A DNA stretch of 51,707 nt from a virus: positions 73,293 through 124,999 of IMG/VR virus record IMGVR_UViG_3300032144_000001, one strand, 5' to 3'. Below, one piece after another: positions 43,123 through 51,114 of this stretch. Both the position numbers and the translations under genes were made by a program. The notes below the pieces were generated by a model. It saw only the letters and a program-made list of their open reading frames with translations. It ran no database searches and was not told the DNA's origin. Numbering within the stretch: position 1 is the first letter of the stretch; every line of letters starts with the position of its first letter.

Positions 43123-43937
43123 TTATATCCTTTATGTTGTGTTCTTCCTTGTTTATTATTACATACTGCTGTAATACATGCCTGTGAATATCCTAATTCA
43201 TCTCTAACTTGAGATGCTCCTAACCACTCTCTAATAAAACCTCCTTCCATATCCATTTGAATTACTGGTTTATATCTAGCTAATTTCATATTATTTTTAT
43301 GTTCCAGACTACATTTTTTACCCTTTTTAGAAATACTCATCTTTTTCCTAGTTTCTTCAGAATGCCAAGATTTACCATTTGTTTTTCTACTATTAACTAT
43401 TTTAAATCTTATTTCTTCAGATATTAAATGTCCTTTTAATCTTTTAGATTGAGCTATTTTTTGGTCTTGTGTCCATTTTTTACCTGTATTAGAATAGGAC
43501 ATTTTACTTCTAGTTTCTTCAGAATGTTTTTTACCTCTCATACCTTTACCTGAATCTCTTTTTTTAAATTTTTCTGAATTTCTTAATGATTTAGATATTT
43601 TCTGTCTAGTTTCTTCTGGAAACTTACCTTTTAATTCAGTTCCAGTAGGTCTAATATTATACCCAAATTTAGGATTGTGAGTATTATGAAGTTTGCAGTA
43701 ATAATCTTCTCTAATTTTAGAGAGTTCTAATTCACAATATTCTAATAAAGTAAAAGAAAAGTTCTCTAAACCATACTTATTAAAAGCATTTTGTAAATAA
43801 GGATTTTCATGACAATTATTTACTAATCTACTCTTATGTTGATCTAATCTTTTCTTTACTTTATTAGTTTCTCCTATTAATTGTTTATTGTTAATTAAGC
43901 AAATTATGGAATAAATTCCAGGTTTATTTGTTAACAT
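43101..43937 (-). CDS. GIY-YIG homing endonuclease
   Basis: 278 residues. The nuclease domain begins GIYSIICLINNKQLIGETNK; KVKKRLDQHKSRL carries the catalytic Arg and E-containing segment ALL-EYCELELSKIREDYYC follows. Repeats of NUMOD3 type (MRGKKHSEETRSKMS, SWHSEETRKKMSISKKGKK) and a C-terminal SQACITAVCNNKQGRTQHKG segment bind DNA. It has its own promoter and overlaps the start of the UDG-like gene by 22 bp. A 14-codon remnant of a UDG-like start lies upstream. Confidence 0.85.
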   Translation of the reverse strand: MLTNKPGIYSIICLINNKQLIGETNKVKKRLDQHKSRLVNNCHENPYLQNAFNKYGLENFSFTLLEYCELELSKIREDYYCKLHNTHNPKFGYNIRPTGTELKGKFPEETRQKISKSLRNSEKFKKRDSGKGMRGKKHSEETRSKMSYSNTGKKWTQDQKIAQSKRLKGHLISEEIRFKIVNSRKTNGKSWHSEETRKKMSISKKGKKCSLEHKNNMKLARYKPVIQMDMEGGFIREWLGASQVRDELGYSQACITAVCNNKQGRTQHKGYKWQYKQN

Positions 43938-43952
43938 AATTTATTTTTTAAA

Positions 43953-43984
43953 CAAAAATAAGATATAACACTGAAATTTCCAAA
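43953..43984 (-). promoter_or_regulatory. Host-type promoter of the GIY-YIG gene
   Basis: On the minus strand TTTG (43984-43981), 20 bp, TATTTTTG (43960-43953), a full match to TTTG and TAnnTTTG. The ATG at 43937 lies 15 bp downstream. Same 20-bp spacing as the promoters of the HNH (34195) and LAGLIDADG (37612) genes. Confidence 0.62.
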
Positions 43985-44000
43985 CTAATGTTTAAATTTA

Positions 44001-44042
44001 TTAAATCTCATGAAATTGATCTTTGAATTTATCCCAAATCAT
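44001..44042 (-). pseudogene. Stranded 5' remnant of the UDG-like gene
   Basis: An ATG overlapping the upstream TGA (ATGA) opens a 13-codon frame, MIWDKFKDQFHEI, then TAA. It resembles the start of the UDG-like protein (LDWSKFEPQFGTW): W, KF and QF are in the same places. It lies where the UDG-like start would be if the GIY-YIG gene were removed, so it is probably the original gene start left behind by the insertion. Confidence 0.55.
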
Positions 44043-44422
44043 TTTACAAGAGATTTATAAAGCTTAATAATTTGGCTATTTTTAATAATCTGACAACCCA
44101 CTTTAACTTGTCCATTCTGAACAATTGCTTCATAATCAGAATTTAGTCTAATAACACGTGGCTTGATTATTTTCAGTAATCTAGGCTTTCTATTGTAAAT
44201 TTTTAGATTCTCAATACTGTTATTTACTAAATTTTCTGTTTTTCCATCATTTACTTGCCAACTATATTTAAACTGAAATCTATCCTCACATCTACTTCCG
44301 TCTTGTACATTTTGACATAAATAAAATGTTCTGTCTTTAAGTTGAACTTTACCTATACATGATTTTCCATCAATTATTCCAGAGAACCATTTTCCTATAT
44401 CTTTTTTTGTTAAATTTTTCAT
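44039..44422 (-). CDS. Conserved phage hypothetical protein, 127 residues
   Basis: KKDIGKWFSGIIDGKSCIGK and FYLCQNVQDGSRCEDRF with FKYSWQV are features I recall from uncharacterised proteins of many phages (small beta domain with Cys pairs). The C-terminal half is basic. It lies 2 bp after the small MazG-like gene. Function unknown. Confidence 0.55.
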   Translation of the reverse strand: MKNLTKKDIGKWFSGIIDGKSCIGKVQLKDRTFYLCQNVQDGSRCEDRFQFKYSWQVNDGKTENLVNNSIENLKIYNRKPRLLKIIKPRVIRLNSDYEAIVQNGQVKVGCQIIKNSQIIKLYKSLVK

Positions 44423-44424
44423 AA

Positions 44425-44721
44425 TTATTCTGTTAAAGTACCTAACTTCTTTGAAACTTCTAAATACTTATCAATCCTCTCAATTCTCTGATAAGATAGT
44501 TCATCTACACCTTCTCCAGGTTCATCTACTATACCTTCAGTAGTAATATATTGCCATACAGCCCAAATATCCATAAGTTCTTCTTCAAGTAACTCACTAT
44601 TTGTTTTGGTTTCTCTTGGACCTATAGAATCTTTACCAAATCTGAGATATTTAGAAGCAACTTTACTAACTTCAGCACATTCTTCTATTAGTTTTACTAA
44701 TAATAGTTCTTTTTTTGTCAT
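44425..44721 (-). CDS. Small MazG-like NTP pyrophosphohydrolase
   Basis: 98 residues. VKLIEECAEVSKVASKYLRF supplies the E-E-x2-E metal site and LLEEELMDIWAVWQYI the second E-x2-D, the core of all-alpha NTP pyrophosphatases. It is shorter than, and only distantly related to, the MazG-like enzyme at 28720. It overlaps thyX by four bases (ATGA), so it probably controls nucleotides together with thymidylate synthesis. Confidence 0.7.
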   Translation of the reverse strand: MTKKELLLVKLIEECAEVSKVASKYLRFGKDSIGPRETKTNSELLEEELMDIWAVWQYITTEGIVDEPGEGVDELSYQRIERIDKYLEVSKKLGTLTE

Positions 44722-45758
44722 GTTATATTCTCTCCTGGAATTGTTTTTCTGTATTGAATAAAACCTTTAAAGTTACCAGATACACCTCTTAGATGCTCTG
44801 GTAAATCATAACAAGGGTCATATTCATTAATATTCATAGCTCTACCACAATGTTCAAATGGACTGAGATGTTTTGAAGCCAATAACCTATCATGAAGTTT
44901 AATATCATTTTCATAGTTATCTGGTTTACCTTCTTCACCTACTACAGTATATGATACTCTTGCACATCTAGCTGTTGCTATTTTAATAGCAATTTGTAGC
45001 CCTTCTTCTCTTTTTATTTGTCTTCCAAACTGTTCATTAAGTTTTATATTGGTAATTCCATCTCCAAATGGTACATGCCATTCTCCAGCTTTAAGTTCTT
45101 TAGGAGTAGATTCATTATAAACATCCCACATAGCTTCTGCTAAAGCCATCATGTGAATTTCAGCTTGACCTTTGTTATCTCTTAGTTTCTCTAATATAGT
45201 TGCATTTTTTATAATTTCATTATTATCAGAATCACTAACAATATCTTTCCAACTTCTCCATAATCTATTCCCACTATGCCCAAATGATTTGTCTGCTTTA
45301 ATGGGAAGTTGAATGTTATATTGTGGACATCTTAAAGCAAAGAAATTCTCCCATTCTGTAGCAGTTACTATAACTGTATGATACATAAAGGGTTCTAACA
45401 ATCTATTGCAAAGTTGTTTAGTTATACCTACCTCATTTAGAATTTTTGCTGCTGTAACTGCCTCATTCTTAGCATTTAACCATTCATCTTTAATTGTATT
45501 TATATCTGGATTATTAAAATACTCATTTCCTTGCATCCCTTTATGGTCTTTTTGCCATGCAATAGGTATAAAAGGATTTTCTTCAACAGATTTAACCATC
45601 TTTTCAAATGGAATAGCTCTAGAAGAAGCACTATTTCTAGAAAACATTCTATGAGTATTAAACTCTGCTAGAATAAATCTAGGAAAGGTAACCACCATAG
45701 TTGTTAGGCGGTTACCAAATTCATTTTTACTATCTGCTACTACTTTTGCTTGAATCAT
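44718..45758 (-). CDS. thyX: Flavin-dependent thymidylate synthase ThyX
   Basis: 346 residues. The ThyX motif RHRxxSxNxxSxR appears as THRMFSRNSASSRAIPF (T35-R47), with the first Arg replaced by Thr. AEIHMMALAEAMWDVYNEST and LLASKHLSPFEHCGRAM follow, with the latter at the substrate-binding His/Arg region. It converts dUMP to dTMP using FAD and methylene-THF. It is longer than bacterial ThyX (~220-250), which I recall is usual for phage members. It supplies dTMP to the dNMP kinase. Confidence 0.88.
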   Translation of the reverse strand: MIQAKVVADSKNEFGNRLTTMVVTFPRFILAEFNTHRMFSRNSASSRAIPFEKMVKSVEENPFIPIAWQKDHKGMQGNEYFNNPDINTIKDEWLNAKNEAVTAAKILNEVGITKQLCNRLLEPFMYHTVIVTATEWENFFALRCPQYNIQLPIKADKSFGHSGNRLWRSWKDIVSDSDNNEIIKNATILEKLRDNKGQAEIHMMALAEAMWDVYNESTPKELKAGEWHVPFGDGITNIKLNEQFGRQIKREEGLQIAIKIATARCARVSYTVVGEEGKPDNYENDIKLHDRLLASKHLSPFEHCGRAMNINEYDPCYDLPEHLRGVSGNFKGFIQYRKTIPGENIT

Positions 45759-46570
45759 ACTGTTGTATTAACCTCTTCAATTGATACTGTGTTGCTAAAT
45801 AATTCAGCCTGTGGATGACTACCAGGATCTGGTACTACAATTTGAGCTTTAGGAACAAGTATACCACTGCTATTTACAAAGAATTTATGAGCATCCATGT
45901 GATTTTGCATCCAGAGAGAAGGATGAATATCACGCATTCCTTGAGTTGTGAAGTTATAAAGTTCCCAAAGTGTATTTGGAGAATTATAATCATACTCAGG
46001 ACGAGCAATGTTATTCTTAATAATGTTTAATTGAGTAGAAGTAATAAAGTCGTTTTCAATAAACATTCGACCTATAAGCTCTGCTCTAGTTTGTTCAGAA
46101 AGCTCAATTTTCTTCATTTCTTCTCTTTCCTTCACCATTTGATTAAATACATCACCTGCACGTTTGATATATTCTGTAATAGCTGTAGGTACAAATGTTT
46201 GAATCTCACCCATGTGTTTTTTCTTAAAGTTACCTAATTCACCATGTACAGTACCATTACTACAAATAAATACTCTTGCTCCAATTGCAAATTTGGCACT
46301 TAGGCTCTTATCATAGCTATTTTGCCAGCCAATCTCCAAGCCCATTTCCTTATCTGCAATGTTCTTGATAGTATATCTGGCATTAGCAATTTTACCTTCT
46401 CTGGCCATACTATATTGTTCAGAATCTAATCTGAAACCAGCCTTCTCAATAGAATCATTAGTAAGCTCTATTAATTGTTGGTGACTAACTGGCTTATAAG
46501 TCCTAGTTAATTCTGGTACTGTAACTCCTAGCAGATCTTGTCTGCTACATTTATATGTTGGTTTATCCAT
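45755..46570 (-). CDS. DUF932-like phage protein
   Basis: 271 residues. GWQNSYDKSLSAKFAIGARV then FICSNGTVHGEL matches the N-S-Y-x-K and R-V-x-x-C-x-N-G pattern of the DUF932 family found in phages and plasmids, whose function is not settled. The C-terminal third is a helical domain (TLWELYNFTTQGMRD). It is ATGA-coupled to thyX. Assignment is by pattern only. Confidence 0.55.
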   Translation of the reverse strand: MDKPTYKCSRQDLLGVTVPELTRTYKPVSHQQLIELTNDSIEKAGFRLDSEQYSMAREGKIANARYTIKNIADKEMGLEIGWQNSYDKSLSAKFAIGARVFICSNGTVHGELGNFKKKHMGEIQTFVPTAITEYIKRAGDVFNQMVKEREEMKKIELSEQTRAELIGRMFIENDFITSTQLNIIKNNIARPEYDYNSPNTLWELYNFTTQGMRDIHPSLWMQNHMDAHKFFVNSSGILVPKAQIVVPDPGSHPQAELFSNTVSIEEVNTTV

Positions 46571-46572
46571 AA

Positions 46573-46851
46573 TTATTTAATTTTCAATTTTAATATTGAT
46601 TGTTTATTTATTACTTGTTTAGTTTTATATTGACTATATCCTGTAGAAGCTACAAATCTACCTTTTTCTTTTAATTTTACATTTTTAGCAGCAGTTTCTA
46701 TACCTAGATTATAAGCTTGTTTTATAATGTTCATTATAATATTAGGTGAGAATTCTTTATTTACAGTTTCTCTTTCTTTATTTGAATATTCTTTAAAAGT
46801 AAGAAATCCAGGCCATACTTCATTGAATAAATCTTTTATCTTTTCTGTCAT
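46573..46851 (-). CDS. Hypothetical protein, 92 residues
   Basis: Helical N-terminus (KDLFNEVWPGFLTFKEYSNK), then IKQAYNLGIETAAKNVKLKE and a basic, Gln/Lys-rich C-terminus. No motif recognised. It overlaps the primase gene by four bases and sits 2 bp before the DUF932-like gene. Confidence 0.5.
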   Translation of the reverse strand: MTEKIKDLFNEVWPGFLTFKEYSNKERETVNKEFSPNIIMNIIKQAYNLGIETAAKNVKLKEKGRFVASTGYSQYKTKQVINKQSILKLKIK

Positions 46852-47834
46852 TTCAATCCTTTAAGTTTAAAATGTTCTTCTACTTTCTTTAATCCTTCTG
46901 TTTTAGCCCAACAAGCAAAATCATTACATTCTGGTAATAATCTATCTTCTGGATTAATATGTCTAAATCTAAAAGCTTGTGTTATCTGATAACTAGCTTT
47001 CTTACCTGGAGCATCAGAATCTCCTCCATAGAAGACATCTTTAGAATTAGATTTTACTCTATTAACAAACTCTTCAGAAAAAGCAGCTAATGATTCATTT
47101 TGTACTCCACAGGTATATTCATATATCTTTCGGCATACAAGGTAGTCTTTTTTACTCTTAGCTACTAGAGAATTATGATCTTTATTAAGATTTTCTTCTC
47201 CCCAAGACATACTTAAAGGTACATTAGATAACCATTTATCCCTTTTAGAAGCAAAGGGTTTATATAGCTTCCAATAACCATCATAAAAGTAACCAAACCT
47301 TAATTCTGTGTCTTTTAAAGGGAATTTCTTCTTATTAAGGAATAGAGTCTTTATAGAATATACATTGTTATTCCTAAGATCAGTAATATCCTGATAGTAA
47401 TCATTCCAATATTTAAGCTCTTCTTGGGTGAATTTCCTAGTAACCACCTGAATAAGTGTATTTCTTTTAGTTACTTCTGGTTGTTCATATTGGGAAATAG
47501 CCTTTTTATAGTCTTTTTGAACACCTCTAAAGCCTAAACCCATTTCAGCATCTATTCTTTCTAAAGTCTCATTTAAAGAAGATAGGTTATATATTTGTTT
47601 AACTAAAGAGAAACAATCACCTCTCCATAAAGGATCAGCAAAATCATAATGAGAAAGATGACCATACTTATTACCTATAATAAAAGATGGGTTATTATCC
47701 TTTCTAAAGGGGTTACATATTACACCATTTAGATCAAAATTACCTACAAAGTGCCTATATATATCAAATTCTGATACTTTTGATAATACAGCATCCATTG
47801 TTAAACCCTCTTTAAGCTTACCTTTAATTGGCAT
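46848..47834 (-). CDS. DnaG-like primase with TOPRIM domain and degraded zinc finger
   Basis: 328 residues. The N-terminus aligns with the CHC2 zinc domain (VICNPFRKDNNPSFIIG then WRGDCFSLVKQIYNL), but after C40 the His and most zinc Cys are missing. The TOPRIM part shows FSEEFVNRV and YGGDSDAPGKKA with D272 and D274, the metal-binding DxD. It resembles the short DnaG-type primases annotated in crAss-like phages. It should make primers for replication, with helicase and polymerase outside the window. Confidence 0.68.
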   Translation of the reverse strand: MPIKGKLKEGLTMDAVLSKVSEFDIYRHFVGNFDLNGVICNPFRKDNNPSFIIGNKYGHLSHYDFADPLWRGDCFSLVKQIYNLSSLNETLERIDAEMGLGFRGVQKDYKKAISQYEQPEVTKRNTLIQVVTRKFTQEELKYWNDYYQDITDLRNNNVYSIKTLFLNKKKFPLKDTELRFGYFYDGYWKLYKPFASKRDKWLSNVPLSMSWGEENLNKDHNSLVAKSKKDYLVCRKIYEYTCGVQNESLAAFSEEFVNRVKSNSKDVFYGGDSDAPGKKASYQITQAFRFRHINPEDRLLPECNDFACWAKTEGLKKVEEHFKLKGLK

Positions 47835-47840
47835 TTTTTA

Positions 47841-48074
47841 TTAATTTTCTTCAAAAACTAATTTATATTCAAATGTTGGAGGAAACTGATATCCAATTTC
47901 ATTGCTATCTGAATCTCTTAATTGATATTCTTTATTATTTCTAGTATCTTTTACCCAAGTAGGCATAACATTTGAATAATTCCAAGTAATATCAATGCCC
48001 AATTCATCAGCTTTCTTGCATAATTCCTCAAATCTTTTTACAAAATCATGTGAATCTTTTAATCTATATTCCAT
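47841..48074 (-). CDS. Hypothetical protein, 77 residues
   Basis: The ATG at 48074 (MEYRLKDSHDFVKRFEELCK) is used; a longer frame from 48113 would start inside the terminator hairpin. The protein is a helix followed by beta strands (WNYSNVMPTWVKDTRNNKEY) and is acidic at the C-terminus. It may open a new transcript after the terminator at 48093. Function unknown. Confidence 0.5.
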   Translation of the reverse strand: MEYRLKDSHDFVKRFEELCKKADELGIDITWNYSNVMPTWVKDTRNNKEYQLRDSDSNEIGYQFPPTFEYKLVFEEN

Positions 48075-48092
48075 AAAGCAAATATAATAAAA

Positions 48093-48118
48093 AAGGTGTG
48101 AGATTTCTCCCACACCTT
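48093..48118 (-). terminator. Intrinsic terminator after SSB gene
   Basis: On the minus strand AAGGTGTG (48118-48111) pairs with CACACCTT (48100-48093), an 8-bp perfect stem, followed by TTTTTT. It lies about 20 bp after the SSB stop. A TATATTTG box (minus, 48086-48079) follows immediately, without a matching -33 box. Confidence 0.78.
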
Positions 48119-48138
48119 AAAGTTTAATAAAAAATCGA

Positions 48139-49005
48139 CTAATATGAAGCGTCATCCTCCTGTATAGGAACATTAGATGCTACTACGTTTTCTGATGGAT
48201 CATAAGTATGTAGATCCTTAAAAGAATAGAAGTTTTCACTTCCATACTGAGAATCAGTAATACCTACTACAAACTTCTCATGAGCTTTCAAATCTTTAGG
48301 TTTTTTAGCTCTTAGAGCAGCTTGAATTTCAGGTTTAGAATAGTCTACTACTCTGAATTGCTTCAAGCAATAATCTGGCATAAGAGCCTTATTATAAACA
48401 GATTGATAAGATTTAATTTCTCCATCTTTCTCTACTGTTTTAACTTCAGCCATTGCAACCACATTAGTAGCAAATTCACCACCTATTTGTTCTTTTAATT
48501 GGGACACATTACCTTTCATAAGTTTCTTCCAATCAAGTTCAAGAACAGTTTCAGCATCTTTGTAGTCAAGTTTACCTAACCATGTACGGACAGCATTATA
48601 AAGATCTTCTTCTCCTACTTTAGCTTCTCTATATTCTCTTTTTTTGAACCAATCTGGAAGATTATCTGGATCATCAGCCCAAGAACAAGCACCTATAGAG
48701 TTAATATATTGCTTTTTACTACCGTCTTTATTCTCCCTTACTTTGTCCTCTAGAAAATAGCTTACTTTTTTAAAGTTATTCTCTTTTTTAGCTACTTTAA
48801 TCCAAAAATCAATACGAAGATTAGTATTATCTTCTTTACTCTTTCCAAGGTAATCAGTAGCCTTACTATCCTCTTTAAGTTCTCTACCTAGAATTTCTTT
48901 AAATTCTTCGATAGAAGGATTAATACTAATAATTTCCCCTGAGAATAGACCTACCTCTAATTCTGTTTCAAAATTTGTTGTTCTTACATTTCCTGATATT
49001 GACAT
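48139..49005 (-). CDS. Single-stranded DNA-binding protein candidate
   Basis: 288 residues. The layout is a mixed, charged central domain (NNFKKVSYFLEDKVRENKDG; VVAMAEVKTVEKDGEIKSYQ) with an acidic C-terminal tail (VPIQEDDASY). This is the plan of gp2.5-like SSBs of phages, where the acidic tail recruits replication partners. It is placed next to the primase. Strong SSB motifs are absent from what I can read, so the call rests on context, length and tail. It is terminated by its own hairpin. Confidence 0.5.
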   Translation of the reverse strand: MSISGNVRTTNFETELEVGLFSGEIISINPSIEEFKEILGRELKEDSKATDYLGKSKEDNTNLRIDFWIKVAKKENNFKKVSYFLEDKVRENKDGSKKQYINSIGACSWADDPDNLPDWFKKREYREAKVGEEDLYNAVRTWLGKLDYKDAETVLELDWKKLMKGNVSQLKEQIGGEFATNVVAMAEVKTVEKDGEIKSYQSVYNKALMPDYCLKQFRVVDYSKPEIQAALRAKKPKDLKAHEKFVVGITDSQYGSENFYSFKDLHTYDPSENVVASNVPIQEDDASY

Positions 49006-49006
49006 A

Positions 49007-49561
49007 TTATTTTTGTTTTTTAAGTTTAATTCCTTTTCTAACCTGTGAAAATTTTATTTTTCTTTCCTTTGACCACTTTTTACCTTTCATAGATTCTGAT
49101 ATTCTTCTTTTATGTTCTTCAGTAATAACTTGTTTGGCTCTATTTTGTTTTATTATTCTTTTAGTTTCTTCATTATGTCTAAATCCTTTCTTTTGTCCTC
49201 TATTAACAGATTTCTTTAAATTTTCTCTACATTTTTCCGAAATAATACCAAATAGACCTCCAGGGTGAGTATTAGTTAAATTAAATCCCCAAGTTCTAAA
49301 CTGAGAAATCCAATATTTCTCCCAAAATTCCCAATCTTTATCATCAACTATATCAACCAGCTCCATAACAGGTTTCATCCCTTTATGTAGAAGATTACTG
49401 ATCCAATTTACTTTATCTGACGAATTATTAATTGATAGTTTAGCCTCTTTTATATGCTGTAAATATCTTGACTTAGCATTATAAGTCCTTCCAATATATT
49501 TTATTTCATTAGTTATTGGATCAGCAAGAGAATAAATAAAGATTGGGAATCCTACGACCAT
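49007..49561 (-). CDS. GIY-YIG homing endonuclease
   Basis: 184 residues. FIYSLADPITNEIKYIGRTY is the GIY-YIG signature (YSL...YIGRT) and SRYLQHIKEAK carries the catalytic Arg-type helix. EFWEKYWISQFRTWGFNLTN follows, with the catalytic Glu likely in EKYWI. Repeats of NUMOD3 type occur at the C-terminus (GFRHNEETKRIIKQNRAK, MKGKKWSKERKIKFSQV). It lies 1 bp before the SSB gene and 2 bp after the 176-residue gene. Confidence 0.84.
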   Translation of the reverse strand: MVVGFPIFIYSLADPITNEIKYIGRTYNAKSRYLQHIKEAKLSINNSSDKVNWISNLLHKGMKPVMELVDIVDDKDWEFWEKYWISQFRTWGFNLTNTHPGGLFGIISEKCRENLKKSVNRGQKKGFRHNEETKRIIKQNRAKQVITEEHKRRISESMKGKKWSKERKIKFSQVRKGIKLKKQK

Positions 49562-49563
49562 TA

Positions 49564-50094
49564 TTATTTTACGTTATATTTTACACCTTTAAGAATAAGA
49601 TAATTTAATGTACGTGGGTCCACAAGTCTATTAGGTGAGCCTTCTGTAACATTCATGTCCACCACTTGTACACGACCAAAATCATCCAAAGTTCCATTAT
49701 GATAACCAGTTAGTATACGTTCTTCACCATTTATGCCACGTTTTACAGCTTTTTTAATAGCTGCCTCAATGGTTTTAGGTGTTGAACCTTCATAAGCAGA
49801 CATTATCTCTTTTGTAACATCAGCTTCTTTTACTTGTTTATTAAAGCTAACAGTAAAAGCCACACTATGGTTATCCAGGAACAATTTAGTGAGTTCTGTT
49901 TTGTTAATAGATTCTTCTTTTGTATATTGTTCAGCACTTGTTAAACAATCTTCTACATAAGCTTTATCTACTACAATATCCTGATCAATTCCATTTTTAA
50001 GTTGAACTTTATCACCTGCAATTTTAATTACTTTGTAATATTGCGTTTCTGATAATTTTTCTCCTACTTTTAATGTTTTAAAATTTGTTTTCAT
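49564..50094 (-). CDS. Conserved hypothetical protein, 176 residues
   Basis: The N-terminal ~70 residues form a small beta domain (KVGEKLSETQYYKVIKIAGD, QLKNGIDQDIVVDKAYVEDC) and the remainder is alpha/beta (AIKKAVKRGINGEERILTGY; DFGRVQVVDMNVTE). The pattern is consistent with a replication-associated phage protein, but I cannot name it. It overlaps the vWA gene by one base. Confidence 0.5.
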   Translation of the reverse strand: MKTNFKTLKVGEKLSETQYYKVIKIAGDKVQLKNGIDQDIVVDKAYVEDCLTSAEQYTKEESINKTELTKLFLDNHSVAFTVSFNKQVKEADVTKEIMSAYEGSTPKTIEAAIKKAVKRGINGEERILTGYHNGTLDDFGRVQVVDMNVTEGSPNRLVDPRTLNYLILKGVKYNVK

Positions 50095-50993
50095 TAGTCT
50101 TCTAATTTAGCTGATAGTGATTTATACATTCCGATTAATTCTGTGTCTCCTAAAGATACTGCTGATGTATACGCTGCTGTAAACTTAGATTTTGACATTT
50201 TAGATCCTCTAGAATAAGCTGAGGCAACAAATACTTCACTTACTTTATTAGATGATTTGAATGGTAAATATACACCATTTGTAATTTCTGACAACTGTTT
50301 GTACCATTTATTTTTATCTCCATGAATACTTAGAGTATCAAATTGAATGTTAAGTTTAGATGCATTTTTAGCTTCTTCCTTCCAGTCAATTTGAGCATTT
50401 TCTACAAGTATTTTACCCCAACGATTACAAGAATAACCTACTTTATGAGGATCTGCATCTGCAATAAATAGAACAGTTCTTTTAGAATCCTCTCTCCAAG
50501 GAGTTTCTTCTACAATCTTTTTAATAACAAGTTCATAAAACTCATCTCCATCTCCTCCTGAGGTATTTTTAGCACCTTTTACAAAACTAATTAACTGATT
50601 TTCATTGTTGGTGAATTGAGACTCTTGATAAGCATCTCCAAAATCCTTAGAATTATTCATATCACAATAGTCACCAAATGCTACAATTCTCATTTTAAGA
50701 TCTAAATCTTTATTTGAGAACATTTCAGGAATAAGTTTTTCAACGTGTTCTTTTACACTACCAATATAAGCAGCCATTGAACCGGTAGTATCAAAAGCTA
50801 CTACATAGTCCATAACTACTTTTTCTGTCTTCTTTTCTACTTTAACCTTCTTACCATTCCTTTTAATACGTCTTTCAAGATCTGCTAGGTACTCAGCACC
50901 TGTTACAAATCCTGCTTTAATAGCAATTTTTTCTCTTCTTTCTTTGTTAGATTTTTTGTAATCTTCAATCTTTTGTTTTAGCGTTTTTCTCAT
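50094..50993 (-). CDS. von Willebrand factor A domain protein
   Basis: 299 residues. A basic N-terminal helix (about 1-55) precedes a vWA domain: MIDAS motif FDTTGSMAAY (D68, T70, S72, in place of DxSxS), NTSGGDGDEFYELV for the Thr/Asp MIDAS residues, and VLFIADADPHKVG. The function is probably metal-dependent protein binding in a phage complex; MoxR/AAA partners are usual for such domains but none is visible here. It is coupled to the 176-residue gene. Confidence 0.68.
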   Translation of the reverse strand: MRKTLKQKIEDYKKSNKERREKIAIKAGFVTGAEYLADLERRIKRNGKKVKVEKKTEKVVMDYVVAFDTTGSMAAYIGSVKEHVEKLIPEMFSNKDLDLKMRIVAFGDYCDMNNSKDFGDAYQESQFTNNENQLISFVKGAKNTSGGDGDEFYELVIKKIVEETPWREDSKRTVLFIADADPHKVGYSCNRWGKILVENAQIDWKEEAKNASKLNIQFDTLSIHGDKNKWYKQLSEITNGVYLPFKSSNKVSEVFVASAYSRGSKMSKSKFTAAYTSAVSLGDTELIGMYKSLSAKLED

Positions 50994-51017
50994 AATTTAT
51001 ATTTCCATTTAAAATTT

Positions 51018-51114
51018 CCTGCTGACTCTATATACCCATTGCAGCATAGTCTGTATCTTTTGGCTCCCTGGGGAAATCAGGGAACCAATGTAAAATAGCT
51101 TTAGACCCGATGAG
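51018..51114 (-). ncRNA. Group I intron 3' catalytic core (P7-P8-P9), intron partly outside window
   Basis: Read as minus-strand RNA. R-like segment CUCAUCGGGUCUAAA (51114-51100) has P7 5' strand GUCU (51106-51103). P8 is an 11-bp hairpin (51088-51078 with 51070-51060, one G-U pair, 7-nt loop). J8/7 AAGAUA (51059-51054) is followed by P7 3' strand AGAC (51052-51049). P9 is UGCUG/CAGCA (51046-51042 with 51024-51020), and a G near 51018-51019 could be omega-G. GUCU/AGAC covaries against the common GACU/AGUC. The GIY-YIG stop codon lies in P7, as when the ORF is in the P6 loop. The intron 5' half is beyond the right edge. Confidence 0.58.

Noticed and set aside
10038-51100. tRNA genes, CRISPR arrays or a diversity-generating retroelement
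   Set aside because: All intergenic gaps are below about 110 bp, no direct-repeat arrays were seen, and no reverse transcriptase gene or template repeat lies near the fibres.
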